The position numbers and the translations under genes were made by a program. 64,000 nt of DNA, from positions 1,582,239 through 1,646,238 of the forward strand of contig CACVBU010000271.1 of the NCBI GenBank assembly GCA_902728285.1, in the 5' to 3' direction. Position 1 is the first letter of the stretch, and the number at the start of each line of letters is the position of its first letter. Shown piece by piece: positions 12,279-25,100 of this stretch. The notes below the pieces were generated by a model that made no database searches, was not told the origin of the DNA, and saw nothing but the letters and a program-made list of their open reading frames with translations. The stretch comes from Clytia hemisphaerica. Lineage: Eukaryota; Cnidaria; Hydrozoa; Leptothecata; Clytiidae.

Positions 12279-12950
12279 AGATATCATGTTGTCAGGATAA
12301 GGGAAAAGACAATAATTGGAACAATTTTTTTGATTATATTGAGTTCTGTATTTTTACAATAAGTTGGGTAGTCCTCTCAACTCTCAACTAAAAAGTGAAT
12401 AATTAAATATGTTAAGGCTTTGGCTTTGGCTTTGGATATTATATATAATGCGTTCTTTACTATATATAAAGAAAGTTCCATCCAAACTCGATTGATTATC
12501 ACCGGACTTCACTGTATGAACCACACTGATCTCCTATAAAAAGAAAAAAAGAAAGAAAATGTTTAAAATTTATAGAAGCATGTGAAAAGCCTTATAAAAT
12601 TGTTAAGTACTCTCACCTTTTGGGCGGGGTTTGAAATTGGTAGGGGGGTGTTTTAAATTTTTGATTCTAACATCCCCCCTAAAAATGGAAGGGTAAAATA
12701 TCAGGATTAGATAAAATAAATTTGCAATTTTAGATAAAATATAGATTACCTCAAAGTGCTTGGCCACTAAATTGTTCCTTGTACTTCTCGTCTCTCACCC
12801 TTCCCTGGATAGATAAATAAAAAAATCTACATTGCAAATTTAAAAACCCTTTTATCATAATACACCATTCTATTTTCAAGCAGCTTCAGGACACAATCGT
12901 CCAAAAATTTAAAGAATTTTCCAGATATTTCTTCAATAAATGTTAGGGCC

Positions 12951-13127
12951 CGTTTACATGGATTTTCGGTACGGGGCGTACTGAGATTTTTCAGGACGGT
13001 CTACGGTCTGAAGTCTCATATCGTTTACATGCCAGACTGTTCCGAGATTTCAGTACGCTCCAACTTTCGGTACGGTCAAAATCACCGTACCGAAATTTCA
13101 GTACGGTCCAGAAAATCCATGTAAACG
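12951..13127. mobile_element. Small MITE with GTTTACATGGATTTTC ends
   Basis: CGTTTACATGGATTTTC at the left is mirrored by GAAAATCCATGTAAACG at the right. The interior is a set of GGTACGG / CCGTACC inverted motifs (for example TTTCGGTACGG facing CCGTACCGAAA), so the whole unit can fold. Confidence 0.7.
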
Positions 13128-14745
13128 CAAAGAAATTTCAGTTCGGGGTGGTCGTAGCACTTTCATAGTGTCCTCCCCCCCTTTATAAAGGGGGGATTCT
13201 GATTTTAACCCTTTTTGTGAGGTATGGGGGAAAATGAAAAATTTGAAATAAGCAGGGGAAATAAAGAGGGGGAAAACTATAAATTTTGACTTAAAAGAAA
13301 ATATACCCTATTACTTCGAATAAACATATGGGGTGTTTATTAAATTTTTTTATTTTTAGGAGGAACGTTTATTCAAGGGGGCGTTTATAACATTTCTTTG
13401 AGTTCGTTCCCAAGTTACCTAAAGAAATCGGTCCTATTTTGGGTACCCATTTCGCAAAAATTAGCTTTCGCGAATTGAACCTTTCCAAAATATTTTGCGA
13501 GAACAAACTTTTGCGTTTTGTTGATTTATCCTTTCTTTTATCCAGGATTTTTATTATTTTCTATTTAAAAAAATGGCCAGAAGCAGTTTTCTTACAAGCT
13601 ATAAAATTGGCAAAAAATCACTTCAAAAGTGGGTCTGAAAAAAGGAATTTTATAATTGAAAAATAAGTCTCTTAAAAATATGTATTTTTAAAGTCTTACC
13701 TATTGGATGGTCACTTTCTATTGCAGATCTCTCTTCAATTATGTTGATAAGCACAGCCGTCTAAAAGGAAGTGAAATTCTTGTTAAAGATCAACAATTAT
13801 AAAAATTTACCATTACTTTTGCAGTCTTCCCATAAGTATTGTCAATTGAAAATTCCCCTAAGGGTTTTTACAAAATCCAAAACCCCCTAAATATAGAAGA
13901 GGTAGAAACCATGTGACGACCCCCATCGAGCATTGACCAGGAACAAGTTAACATTTTAAATATTAGGAAGATAAATTTATCAAATTTAACAATCTATATA
14001 ATTGAATTTTTCAAGGTTATTTTGAATCTCAATTTTACTTTAGTTTGAATCCAGTATGGATTTCATGAAATTTTGCGCCGAAGATAATTTTCGAAAGAGT
14101 AAGCCTTGCGCCAAGCGTAATTCTGGGCTGTACCAATATTGAGTTTTTCGGTAAGGGTTTAAGGAGAGGGAGGCACTGAAACTTTATCAATCTTTGTAAG
14201 CAGCATGTGCGCCACTGCGCCGCCAGTTGCCAGTGCACTGGTGTGTTTTGAATTGCGTTTGATTAATTAAATTCAAATCGCTCAATTAGGTTGGTTTAAT
14301 TTGATAATCAAATTGTTTGACTAATTACCTCTAGCATTTGTGGCCCAATCTAAAATGGCCCCATTGTGTTTACAAATCCACGAACAAAAAAATTGGGCAT
14401 ATCAGGACTCTGTGGTTAGCTTTATCGGATTATAGTACGAAAACAGGAAATTTACATCGCTCGCAGTATATAAACACAGTGAAAATTCACTTTTCATACA
14501 ATTGCTGAGGTTCTGGTTGGTGTAAGGTTTTAATGAATAAGTAACTCTATGACAGCCTATGTTTTCAGACCTTATTTTTCCGACGATTTTAGTGCCGACC
14601 AACCGATGACTCACTTTTTAGGGCTGGAAATGACGTGAACACAAGTTATTTGTGACTGCGGCCATAATGATGAATCTTTATGAAATAATGAAATGTTCAG
14701 GCGGTTGCTTTTTTGACATACGGGCGGCGCGCTGAACTCTCATAT
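13128..14745. other. Non-coding, G-tract remnants
   Basis: Contains degenerate G-run/TTGAAAT pieces (13175-13400) like those of the G-tract MITEs, and a CCGACCAACCGATGAC stretch at 14596 that resembles 17310-17390. No open frame with convincing coding character. It ends at the assembly gap. Confidence 0.4.
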
Positions 14746-14755
14746 NNNNNNNNNN
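14746..14755. other. Assembly gap (10 N)
   Basis: Ten consecutive N. The true distance across it is unknown, so repeat structure between 14700 and 14800 should not be interpreted. Confidence 1.
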
Positions 14756-15441
14756 ACTAAGAGATGAGCGAATATAATTATTTTTAGTTTTCAAGAGAAG
14801 CAAATTTAATCTTTCTTCTACAAGATTACTTTAATATAATGCCAATTATGCATGTAAGTTTTATATTAATACTTTCTTTTTGCATATGTTTTGCATACTT
14901 TCTAAGGGAATTTCACCACATCAATTCGGCCACCATAATTTTTGCATACAATTCAATATGGCGGATAGAAAGGCGGAAAGGTCTATTTGAAAAATCTTCT
15001 ATACTATTTGTTGTTTTTTTGCAAACTTCAAAAAACTGATTTTTGTCCACTTTTGCGGGACTTTAGCTTAAAAGTGCTTGTCTGCAGCATAGGCAGGCTA
15101 GCTCTATTAAAAGCTCTAAAGTCTAAAACAGCATCTAATAAAGGCGGCAATCACAAATATATTCGTTTCGCGTCGCCCGACCGACTCTCGAAAATTGAGT
15201 AGAATTGAGTCGGTAAGTCGGTAAATTTGTCGGACTTTTTCTGTCAACGAACTTTCCTTCGTTCAAAAATTCTATTATTGCCGATTTTTTGCAAGCAATT
15301 TCTAGCGCATTCGCAGCATTTTGACTTTGTTTATCATCACATATGCGCCATTTTGGGGTCAGAGGTTACAGTGTTCAAAGGTCATGATTTTAAACCACCC
15401 ATTACACGCGGTTGTTTTGGCTGCTGGCTGGCTGGCAGTTT
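14756..15441. other. Non-coding with a repeat end
   Basis: CTTCAAAAAACTGATTTTTG and the following 60 bases (15026-15095) recur at 17873-17940 as a direct repeat. GGCGGCAATCAC at 15143 is matched in inverted form by GTGATTGCCGCC at 17381-17392, so an older element may enclose everything between. Confidence 0.4.
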
Positions 15442-16710
15442 ACGACCCACGGCATGGCCCGAACATGTTCGGGCCTGTTCGGACCATGCTCGGGCCACAA
15501 AAAAGTATTATTGAATCGGCCCGAACATTTTGTTCGGACCATGTTCGGGCCATGTATTTACAATTGATACGGATTTTATTTACTTTTCCTGGTTGATCAT
15601 CATCCATTCCGTAGGACGGGGTGAATCGGACACCCGGGGTGAATCGGATAATTTGTTTAATCGCCTCTCATACTTCACTGACGATGTCTTTTTCCATTCT
15701 GTTTTCAGATCCCGTTCACTGATCGATCAAGCTTTCCGAAAAATATGGCTTCGAAGATTTGGAACATGTTCTTCGGAAATTGAAGAAGAAAACTTTCTGA
15801 TTTTCGGACCCTTTTTTGAAATACCGTGAATGTGAAACAGGGGTGTGGGTATGCTAGACTCTTCTGGGGTTAAAAGCAATACACACCTGCTGGGTATGAT
15901 ATTTTTCTGCTTTTAAATTCAATGCTATCTATCGTGTAACCGCGGAATATAACGACCATATAACTAACGACCATGTGTTTGTTGACTCTATAGGTCGATG
16001 CTTCGATGAAAATTTGATATTTTCGTAAGTTGTCCAGTTTCTCTAATGCTCTTCTTTCTTAATCATTTATTTACTTCTCCCTTTTTATTTTCCTCTGGAA
16101 CGAAACGCAAGCGTCAAAAATTCAAAAACAAACAAACTTGGATTTAGCTAATGTAGTCAGACCTTTCATAACCGTTTCATTTTCTTACATCGCACTTTCT
16201 ATCGTGCTCCTCAACCAAACTTTTCATAGCACACACTAATTAAACTTTTATTATCAATGATACTTAACGTACTACCCAAAATAGATATCCTCTAGGTATT
16301 ACATTTTTATGACGCTCCATCTAATGAATAATTAGTTAGTGAAAATCGTATAAATTGAAACGAGAAAAGGGAACGGGATAAAGAATAAAAAGAAGACCAT
16401 ATTATGTAACATTCAAATCATTCTTTTTAATAATTTTCCTAACTTAATTGGAAAATAGATGATTAACTTTTATATTTGAACAATATATATTTGAATAAAG
16501 ATGAAGATTTTTGAATTTGTTTGCTAAAATAAGGAATTCAAAATATAAATATTGGGTCCTGAAATTACACGCGCGATCGTAACAAGTTTTCGAAAATCTG
16601 GCCCGAACATGGTCCGAAACTGCGCGGGCCCGCGCGGGCCACGCGCGGGCCATTTAAAAAAAAGTATTAATCAAGAGGCCCGAACATGTTTGGGCCATGC
16701 CGTGGGTCGT
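15442..16710. mobile_element. 1.27-kb element with 8-bp target duplication
   Basis: The left end ACGACCCACGGCATGGCC and the right end GGCCATGCCGTGGGTCGT are perfect inverses for the outer bases and continue as GGCCCGAACATG motifs. The element is bordered by the direct repeat GGCAGTTT (15434-15441 and 16711-16718). Eight bases is the duplication length of hAT elements. CG-rich subterminal arms (GGCCCGAAC, CGCGCGGGCC) contrast with an AT-rich interior. The interior frames (up to 99 codons) show no transposase, so it is non-autonomous. Confidence 0.8.
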
Positions 16711-16744
16711 GGCAGTTTTCTCCAAGAATGCACTCTAAAAATGT

Positions 16745-17272
16745 CCAGACGGTGTCAATCGAACGAATCGAACACCGAATCAATCGAACGCAATTGAACG
16801 CAATCGAATAATTGCAATTCGATTGTCGAACGCAATAGAATATTACCCAGGATTTACTGTTCGATTGCTTCGATTACGTTCGATTGTATTCGATTACGTT
16901 CGATTGATTAAATTGTGTATTAGATTTTATTCACTTTGGTATGGTACTTAAGCACTCGGCCGCCCACGCTAAAAAGCTCTAACAGAGTGATCCAATTTGA
17001 TTTAATCGCAATCAAACTCATCGAACATAATCGTAATCGAACATTAATCCAATGTAATTGACAATCAATCGAACCAATCGAACATAGTCAACTATCAATC
17101 GAACATTACTCGAATGCAATCGAACACAATCGAATATTACCCAGGAATAGGCCGTTCGATTAAGATTCGATTACGTTCGACAATCGAATCGCAATTATTC
17201 GATCGCGTTCGATTACGTTCGATTGGTTCGATTGAGATTTTTGTTCGAAGTTGTTCGATTGACACCGTCTGG
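16745..17272. mobile_element. TTCGATTG-repeat element with AAATGT borders
   Basis: CCAGACGGTGTCAATCGAAC at the left is mirrored at the right end. AAATGT lies directly outside both ends (16739-16744 and 17273-17278). The interior consists mostly of TCGAACG-type motifs on the left and GTTCGATT motifs on the right, so each arm is a small satellite and the arms pair with each other. Confidence 0.75.
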
Positions 17273-17307
17273 AAATGTATGGAAAAATGGAAACCCGAAA
17301 ATTTTTA

Positions 17308-17336
17308 CGACCGACCGACCGACCGACCGACCGACC
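17308..17336. repeat. (GACC)n microsatellite
   Basis: Seven GACC units, followed by CACTTTTTAGACCCAACG. A similar GACCGACCCAC stretch is present at 25046 and 23183, so the run belongs to a dispersed repeat end. Confidence 0.85.
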
Positions 17337-17941
17337 CACTTTTTAGACCCAACGAGGGCACGAAATGAAGATATTTGTGCGTGATTGCCGCCTAACATGA
17401 AAACCAGAATATGATTCTTTGCAATATGGGAATCAAAACTATAAAGTGCACTTACTACAAACATCAATTTGTCAGATCTAACAAAATTAAATTAATAACC
17501 GCACTGTCATCATTGACAATAAAACAAACGATTTTCTGTCAAGAGCCTTGTAAACATTCCAACAACTTCCTATCACAGCTCAGTCTACCATTTTTAGCGT
17601 GGTCCGAGGATTGAGCCGAGAACGCTCTGCGAACTCCTGCGCGGGTGAAAAACTTCAATCTGTCAATCATTTTCTCAAGCGAAGAGTACGTGAAGCGATT
17701 CTAACTTTACGATAGTGCCGCGGATCATCAATGGATAGTATTCAATTATCATTATCCCTTTATTTTCATTCCTAGAACTTTTGCAAAAAAAAGGAAAAAT
17801 AGAAAAGTTGTATTTTTACTGCTCTATTCACATACTGAATTTGAAAGATCTTCTATTAGGCGTTTTTTTGCAATCTTCAAAAAACTGATTTTTGTCCCGC
17901 CTTTGCAGGACTTAGGCTTTTAAGTGCTTGCGTGCAGCATA

Positions 17942-18080
17942 GCGTACAAAGTCCAAATATGCTTTTCCCGTAATTTTTGTATGAAGAGTTAGGTCTATAC
18001 TGATAGGGTAGCTACAAAGTCCAAAAAATATGCGTTTCCCGTGATATTTGTATGAACAGTTAAGTCTATAAAGGGATAGT
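17942..18080. repeat. 68-bp tandem duplication
   Basis: ACAAAGTCCAAATATGC followed by TTTCCCGT and TTTGTATGAA occurs twice with a period of about 68 bases (17946 and 18014). The region from here to 18315 has an inverted, diverged relative at 28860-29135. Confidence 0.7.
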
Positions 18081-19115
18081 GAGAACTGAATACTTTCTTC
18101 AAACATATCTCAAGCAAGCTGCCTGTTTCTAACTGACATAGCTTTAACCCACAAAATAAAAACAAACACAAAACTATGCGAAGGTCAAAATGGGAACACT
18201 AAAAAGCTTGGAGCTGAGCAATATGATACTAGATCATCCTGTGTATATTCTTTCTACCATCTCTCAGTAAAATGGCTGATCATTGGTGAAGATGATGTCA
18301 CACAGAATCGGTCTATGGCCCAATGCGTGCATTGGAAAACTTTGCGTGAACAGAAATTTTGTGATTTGCCAAAAAGCATTGCGTGAATGCGTGAATTTGG
18401 AAGAAAAAAAATTGCCTGATTGCGTGAACTGAAGGTCCACTTGGAGGGCCTCTTTTATAGTTTTGATTATATCATTGAAGAATCATATCCTGGTTTACGT
18501 CAAACGCTGAGCTGGCTTAGGGTACAAATGTGTGAGCAGGGGTAGGATTAACCTGGATATCCAGCAAATTTCATGCATAGTTTAAATGAAAACAATTTAT
18601 TCAAAATGGCGAATGCAAACGGGCGGTTGGATTTGGAGGATAAGGATTTTCTCTTTGAAATTTTGAGACTTTGGGTATCTCTATGTTGATGATTCTTTAG
18701 ATTTTCATTATTCAACTATATAGCAAGGTTTTGTGAAAAAATTAGATTTTTCTTCTGATCTGGCACCACTTTTTTTCAATTTCTGAGAAAAATTGTCAAA
18801 AAAAGTGACTTTTTGAAAAAAGTAGAATTTTTAGGCAAAATTTTGACTTGAGCTATAGAAAAAACTGTTTGTTTGCACTTCTTTTTTTCAATTCTAGTTG
18901 AAAGAAGACTTATTCTGGTTTCCAAAATGGTTTCTCCAAAATTCTTTTTACTTTTAAGCTTTAGCGGTTCAGATTTTATGACATTTTTCGTGAAACCTCC
19001 ATTTTAATGAAAAAAAACAGCGGCAGCAGTGCGCGGTGTCTAAAGGTTAATCTTTTGCAAATTTTACATTAGTGAAAATATAAACCTGTATAAAACAAAT
19101 CTACCATCATCAACC
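18081..19115. other. Region upstream of CLP1
   Basis: AT-rich, no long open frame. It begins with the repeat shared with 28860-29135 and continues with unique sequence to the CLP1 start codon. It should contain the CLP1 promoter and 5' leader, but I see no core-promoter motif I would defend. Confidence 0.4.
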
Positions 19116-22100
19116 ATGGAGGATGTTGAAAATGTAATTATCTTAATTTCCTTTTTTGAAAATAATTTGAGTTTTGGTAGTTAAAACTGAACATACCTAC
19201 ATAAACTAATCCCAAATTTATTTAACATGCATGATGAAATTCTACATTAATATTTTGAATGATTCTTTTGAATGAATCAAAATCTGTGTAAGCTTTGCCT
19301 TCTTCTATAAGAATTAAAAAAATATTCAAAATGTTTTAAGCTGCTCATGAAAATTGAAAATGAACTTATTTTCTCTCGTTGTGAAAATACTTTAATCCAT
19401 AGTGGTACGTGTATTGTTATATTTTGTACTTCAGAGCGCGCCGAAAAAAGAATGGAATCTATCTGTGGATCAAGAACTTCGAATAGAGGTCGCTCAAGAT
19501 AATGAAGCCAAAATTATGGTAAGCATATTCAAGACCAATTTTATTGACACAAGAGAATGAGAGGTGCTACTGTAATGATGCAAGATATTATTAAAGTTAT
19601 TTTCAAATTGCCTGTCAGTGAAATCAGAAATAGGGAGGACATTTTGTTATAGTTTGTATTGATAGTGATTTTGTCCTCGTTGAAAAGACAATCGCGAGTG
19701 GGAAATTATTACGTGAATTAAAAAAGTTTGAAAATGAATATGGAAAACGAAGAAGAAAAATTGACTCCTTGTTGACTTAAACAATCCTACAAGTTAATTT
19801 TTTTTCAGTCTGAAGTTGTTGGTTCAAGTGGCTTTGACTTTAAAAAAAGGTTTTTCAAGTCAACCAGTGATCAATCTTGGGTGTTAAATTTCATTGAATA
19901 ATTTTGAAATTTTTTTATATTGATGATCTTCTTGCTTTCTCCAAAGGGGGGAAACTTTTTCCTACCAATTAAAGATGTAATCAAAAAATCACTTCTTCGA
20001 ATAAAAGATTAAATATAAAATGAAGAACAATTTTCTACTCTACTCTAGATTACAGATGGCCAAGCAGAGATATTTGGTACAGAACTTGTAAGAAATAAAG
20101 TCTACAACTTTCGAAGTCGGGCAAAAGTTGCCATATACACATGGCATGGATGTACAGTTCAGGTAAAGATTCTGCTGTATTTAAATTCAATTGATTTACA
20201 GATTTCCCATTTAAATGTCTATTTGTTTATACCTGCTAATCTTTTCAAAAAAAATTCTCATAAATCTCATAAATCATGATTCTCAAAATATGTATTCCTC
20301 AAAAAATCAAAATACATACTTTATAAAGCACCTCATCCATATTACGCACTTTTTGGATGCTTCCAATTCACATTTGCTATTAGTTGATTCCTAAGATTTT
20401 AAAAGTGTTGTTTATATATAATAATGATTAGAGAAAAAAGAGAAACCTTAAAACAATTCTCTCTTTGAGTCGTTTGAGAATATAAGTTATAGGACAAGCT
20501 GTTTGAAGAAGCCAGCTTTAATGGTCATCTGGTTATACATTGAAAAAAGACTGACAATGGGAAAACTTTAGCAGTAAGACCATCCACTTGGGGGTATAGA
20601 GAACTTTATTTGGGATGTGCAGAAAGAAAATAGTAACAGAGCCAATACCTGAAGGTGTAATGTTTCAATTATTTTCACAGGTGACAGGTGAAGTAGAAGT
20701 TGGATATGTCTCCAGTGAAACACCAATGGTCGTTTATCTTAATGTCCACACTGCCATCGAACAAATCCGACAAAAAGTTGAAAAGGAAGGGAAGAATACC
20801 ATTGGTCCAAGGGTAAACATTTTGTCTTTATAACAGTGTTGAATTCCTTCATACTTTATTTTTATAAGAACCAGTAAATTTTTGATGAGGCTCGGCTGCT
20901 CTTATTTGGCACTTTGAGCCACAAATTGTTCTCATCCTGTTCCTATATAGAGGGGGGAATTGAAGTATTTCAGGATTTATACCCAATTTTTACTACTTTG
21001 ACCCCTAAACTGCTTGAAATTGCAAGTAAAAATTGGGTATAAAGTTACTGAGTAATTCCAGGCCCAGCTTTGCTCTTTAATTGTTGGCGATTTTGAGCCT
21101 CATTGTTCTTATAAAATTATTCTTACAAAAGAAGAAAGTGTAGATTGCAAACATATGATAAGAAAACGCAATCCTAACTCATCATAAAGAGACTAAAAAT
21201 TTGAAAAAACAGCAGATGCGATCTATAGTAGGATAAAATTATTGAAAATTTAAAGTGATGTTCGCTACACATTTTTATAATGACTTCTTTTGCATTGAAA
21301 CCTTATGTTCTTCCCATATACTTTGTTCTTGCAAAAAACGTATACTCATTTCTAAAGTTTCAATTTTAATGAAACAATGATCGTCTACTAATTGTTTAAA
21401 GGTGATGATATGTGGTCCAGTTGATGTCGGAAAATCGACACTCAGTCGAATTCTTCTCAACTATGCTGTCCGAATGGGAAGGCGTCCACTTTTTGTTGAC
21501 CTTGATGTCGGACAGGTATGATTAAATTTAAAAGAATTTCTCTTTTCTATAGAAGAAACTAAGTAGCCACAACAACTTTAAACTTGATTCACACATTTTG
21601 TAGTACAATTGACGATTACTCAGGAGCAACAAGGAGAAAATTGTAAAATTTGTTCGAGTCTGTACTGTAGGATGACCAATCAGATTCGTGTAATTATGTT
21701 AATATGTAATGTGTAATTGCTGACTAATTATTTTTTGTTTACCATTCAGGGTTCAATAGCTGTACCAGGAACTATGGGTAAGTTTTTCTTCTTTGTGTGT
21801 TTAATCCTTCTTGTGTTCACACTAACCTAATATATGATCTATTGTGGTGCATATATAAAAGTCTCGGTCTACAGTTTATTGGGTTTGAAACTTTTTTAAT
21901 TCCAAATCCTTTTAATTGAAAAAAGATTAATTACGACACAGGGGGGTCATGCAGTTGGTACCAGACATCATGATGACTAACTGCAAAATTGTATATTCAC
22001 TTTGTATTGCATTATCATGGTAGAGGTTCATGTGTAAGTGTAGTCTGATAGTATGACACCCATTCATAATTAAGTGAGGTTATGTTTCAAATACTTATGG

Positions 22101-25100
22101 GAGTGTAGTATGAAATGTGTAAGTCGTCGCTTGTTACGCTTTGTATTATAGCACGAAGCAGATAGGGAAAGCCATATGTCATCATTCGGGACAAATATAA
22201 CATTACTTGAATACTCTTAGGTTCCAAAAACGGGGGGGGGGGGTTCGAATAAAAAACGGGGGGGGTTGGAAATTTTCTAGATTTTAATAAACGGGGGGGG
22301 GGACCTAATTGCCCCCCCCCCCCCCCGGGTTGGAAATTGTACTTCTGAAACCCAAAAATAAGGTAAAAATAGGCTAAAATCAGGCTATTTAGAGCAAAAT
22401 AAGGGGCCTTCTCTTTGACAGCTGAAAATATTCTTAGAGATTAATAAACGGGGGGGGGGTTCCTAATAAGGTCCGGGGGGGGGGGTGGAAAATTTTCGAA
22501 AAATTAACAAGCGGGGGGGGGCCGTTTATTTGGAACCTAAGAGTACGTGTATAAGTGAAGTATTTTTCGAAGTGTTTTTCAGTCCACCATAGATTATAAA
22601 ATTGCCCCTAAAAGTATCATTTGAGCTGAAATTTATAGTAGACCATCCTTTACAGCAGTTAGTACCCACAAGGTACTAACCGTCATGATGTCTGGTATCA
22701 ACTGCATGACCCCCTGTACGACATCTAAACAACATGCATGATAAATGAAATTGGTTTGCTGATAATTATATGAGTACCTTTCTTCAGTCAATGTGAAAAT
22801 TGCTTGATATTTTCAATTATTAATTTCCTCTTTTTATATTCTCCAGGTGCATTGTTGGTAGATCGACCTGCAGACGCTGAAGAAGGTATCGTCTCGTCAC
22901 CTTGAAATTAATAACTTTATCTAAAAAATGTCCTAAAAACAGATTTTTTTTGGTTTACAAGGCGGTGAGTTTCTGAATTGCTGAAAAGTCTTTTATGTTC
23001 TTGAGTATATTTTGTCTTTGCATACTGTGAGATGAGACTAAAACGAACATCGGGATTTGTTTTATTAATCAATCGGAAAACTGTCGAAAAGAATTTTAAG
23101 CGATTTTCAATCCACATTCTTTTAATCATTTTTCAATAACTAATAAGGCGAGACCAAATTAATTTATTGTTCTACCCGGGCCCGACCGACCCTTTTTTTT
23201 CCAAATTGGAAAAATAATAATATCGAATTTGAAAAGCTGGACGATGGACTTTATACAAGTTTTTTTGTTGAAAAATTCAAATTCATCCTTAAGTCTATTC
23301 ACGATAAGTGTGCACTCTTTTTTTGAAGAAATTCTTTAATCTTTATAAATTTGGTATCATTGGAAAGATATTATTGAGTGGAACAATTTGAAATAAAAAA
23401 ATCTTTAAAAAAATTCTAAAAACGAAGATGAAAATGAAGAAGAAAAAAATTGAGAACTTGTAGAAAAGTGCTATAACTATCATTTTCACTGAAGTGAATC
23501 CTTGATCATCGGACGTCATCACTGTGAAAAAATTTCTCAAAAATTAATCATCCAGTCAAAAGATATCAAACAAAGTTATAAGCTGATTGACGTCTAAAAC
23601 GCTGTTTTCTGGGGTCAATCACTTATTAACTTTGTATCATAACTTTATATTGAATAAATATTTTAGTGAAATTTCTTCACAGTGATGACCTCCTAAGATT
23701 AAAGAGTTTCTCCAGTGAAGATTTTTTTAAAGACTTTTTTATTTCAAATTGTTCCACTCACAAATATCTCACCAACGATACCAAATTTATAAAGATTGAA
23801 GAATTCCTTCAAAAGTTATAGGTAAAAGAAAAAAGAGTGCACACTTATCGTGAACAGACTTTAGAACTTATATTAGATGAATTTAAAATATTAAAACGGA
23901 AACAACACAAAAGTCACTCATTGGCGGCAGGGGGGGCACGCAGTTACTACAAGACAGTATGACACTTACTACCGTGGTGGTACTGTATTCAGAAGTTATG
24001 AAAACATTACTACACAGTGTAGTAACTGCTGTTTGGGGGTGGTGCCAAACACTAAAACTAGTACTTTTGGTGTAGTAAGTGCTTATATTTTAATTCTTTT
24101 TAAAGAACTTTCAAAATTTTTCACAAAAAATGAATTTTTTTGTGAAAAAATTCTTTGTTAAAAAAAATATTTTAGTTATAAATGGACGGAAAAAAATTTG
24201 AAATCTTTCTCAGACCCAACTTTGAAATTATCGCAATTTAGGGTAATTTCGAGCATGTTTTTGATGATCACTCAAAAACAGGGGTGGTACCTAGAAATCT
24301 TTTCTGAAAACAGTTACTACCAAGGTGTAGTAACTGCAAAGGGTGGTGGTCCTGAAAAAAAGTGTTGAAAAAGCACTTACTACACGGGGGGGGGGGCACG
24401 CAGTTACTACAAGACATGATGTGTAGTAAGTGCTTTTTTAACACTTTTTTTCAGGCCCCCCCTTTGCAGTTACTACCCCTTGGTGTAGTACTGTTTCAGA
24501 AAGGATTTCCCAGTACCACCCCTGTTTTTGGGTGATATCATCAAAAACATGCTCGAAATTACCCTAAATTGCGATTATTTTTCAACCTAAAGCCATTTTT
24601 TGTGCTAGGTTTTCTTTTAATTTACTTGGTTAACAGCTGTTGAGAACATTTTGATGATAATTAGGAAAAGCGTAATTTCAAAGTTGGGTCTGAGAAAAAT
24701 TTCAAATTTTTTTCTTCCATTTATAACAAAAATATTTTTTTAACAAAGAATTTGTTCACAAAAAAATTCATTTTTTGTGAAAAATTTTGAAAGTTCTTTA
24801 AAAAGAATTAAAATATAAGCACTTACTACACCAAAAGTGCTAGTTTTAGTGTTTGGCACCACCCCCAAACAGCAGTTACTACACTGTGTAGTAACTGTTT
24901 TCATAACTTCTGAATACAGTACCACCACGGTAGTTAGTGTCATACTGTCTTGTAGTAACTGCGTGCCCCCCCCCCCTGTTGGCGGAAGGGAAAAGTTTAC
25001 CACTTCAAAACGTCACAAAATTCAGAGTTTAAGAAATTTTTATTCTACCGACCGACCCACATTTTTATGAAGGTCTTCCCGTAGAACAATAAGTTAAATT

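Noticed and set aside
15143-17392. One 2.25-kb transposon bounded by GGCGGCAATCAC inverted ends
   Set aside because: The ends match for only about a dozen bases, no target duplication is visible, and the interior is explained by two separate elements with clear borders; kept only as a possibility.
20615-20833. Stand-alone 72-codon ORF
   Set aside because: It is CLP1 exon 4 with intronic sequence read through at both sides.
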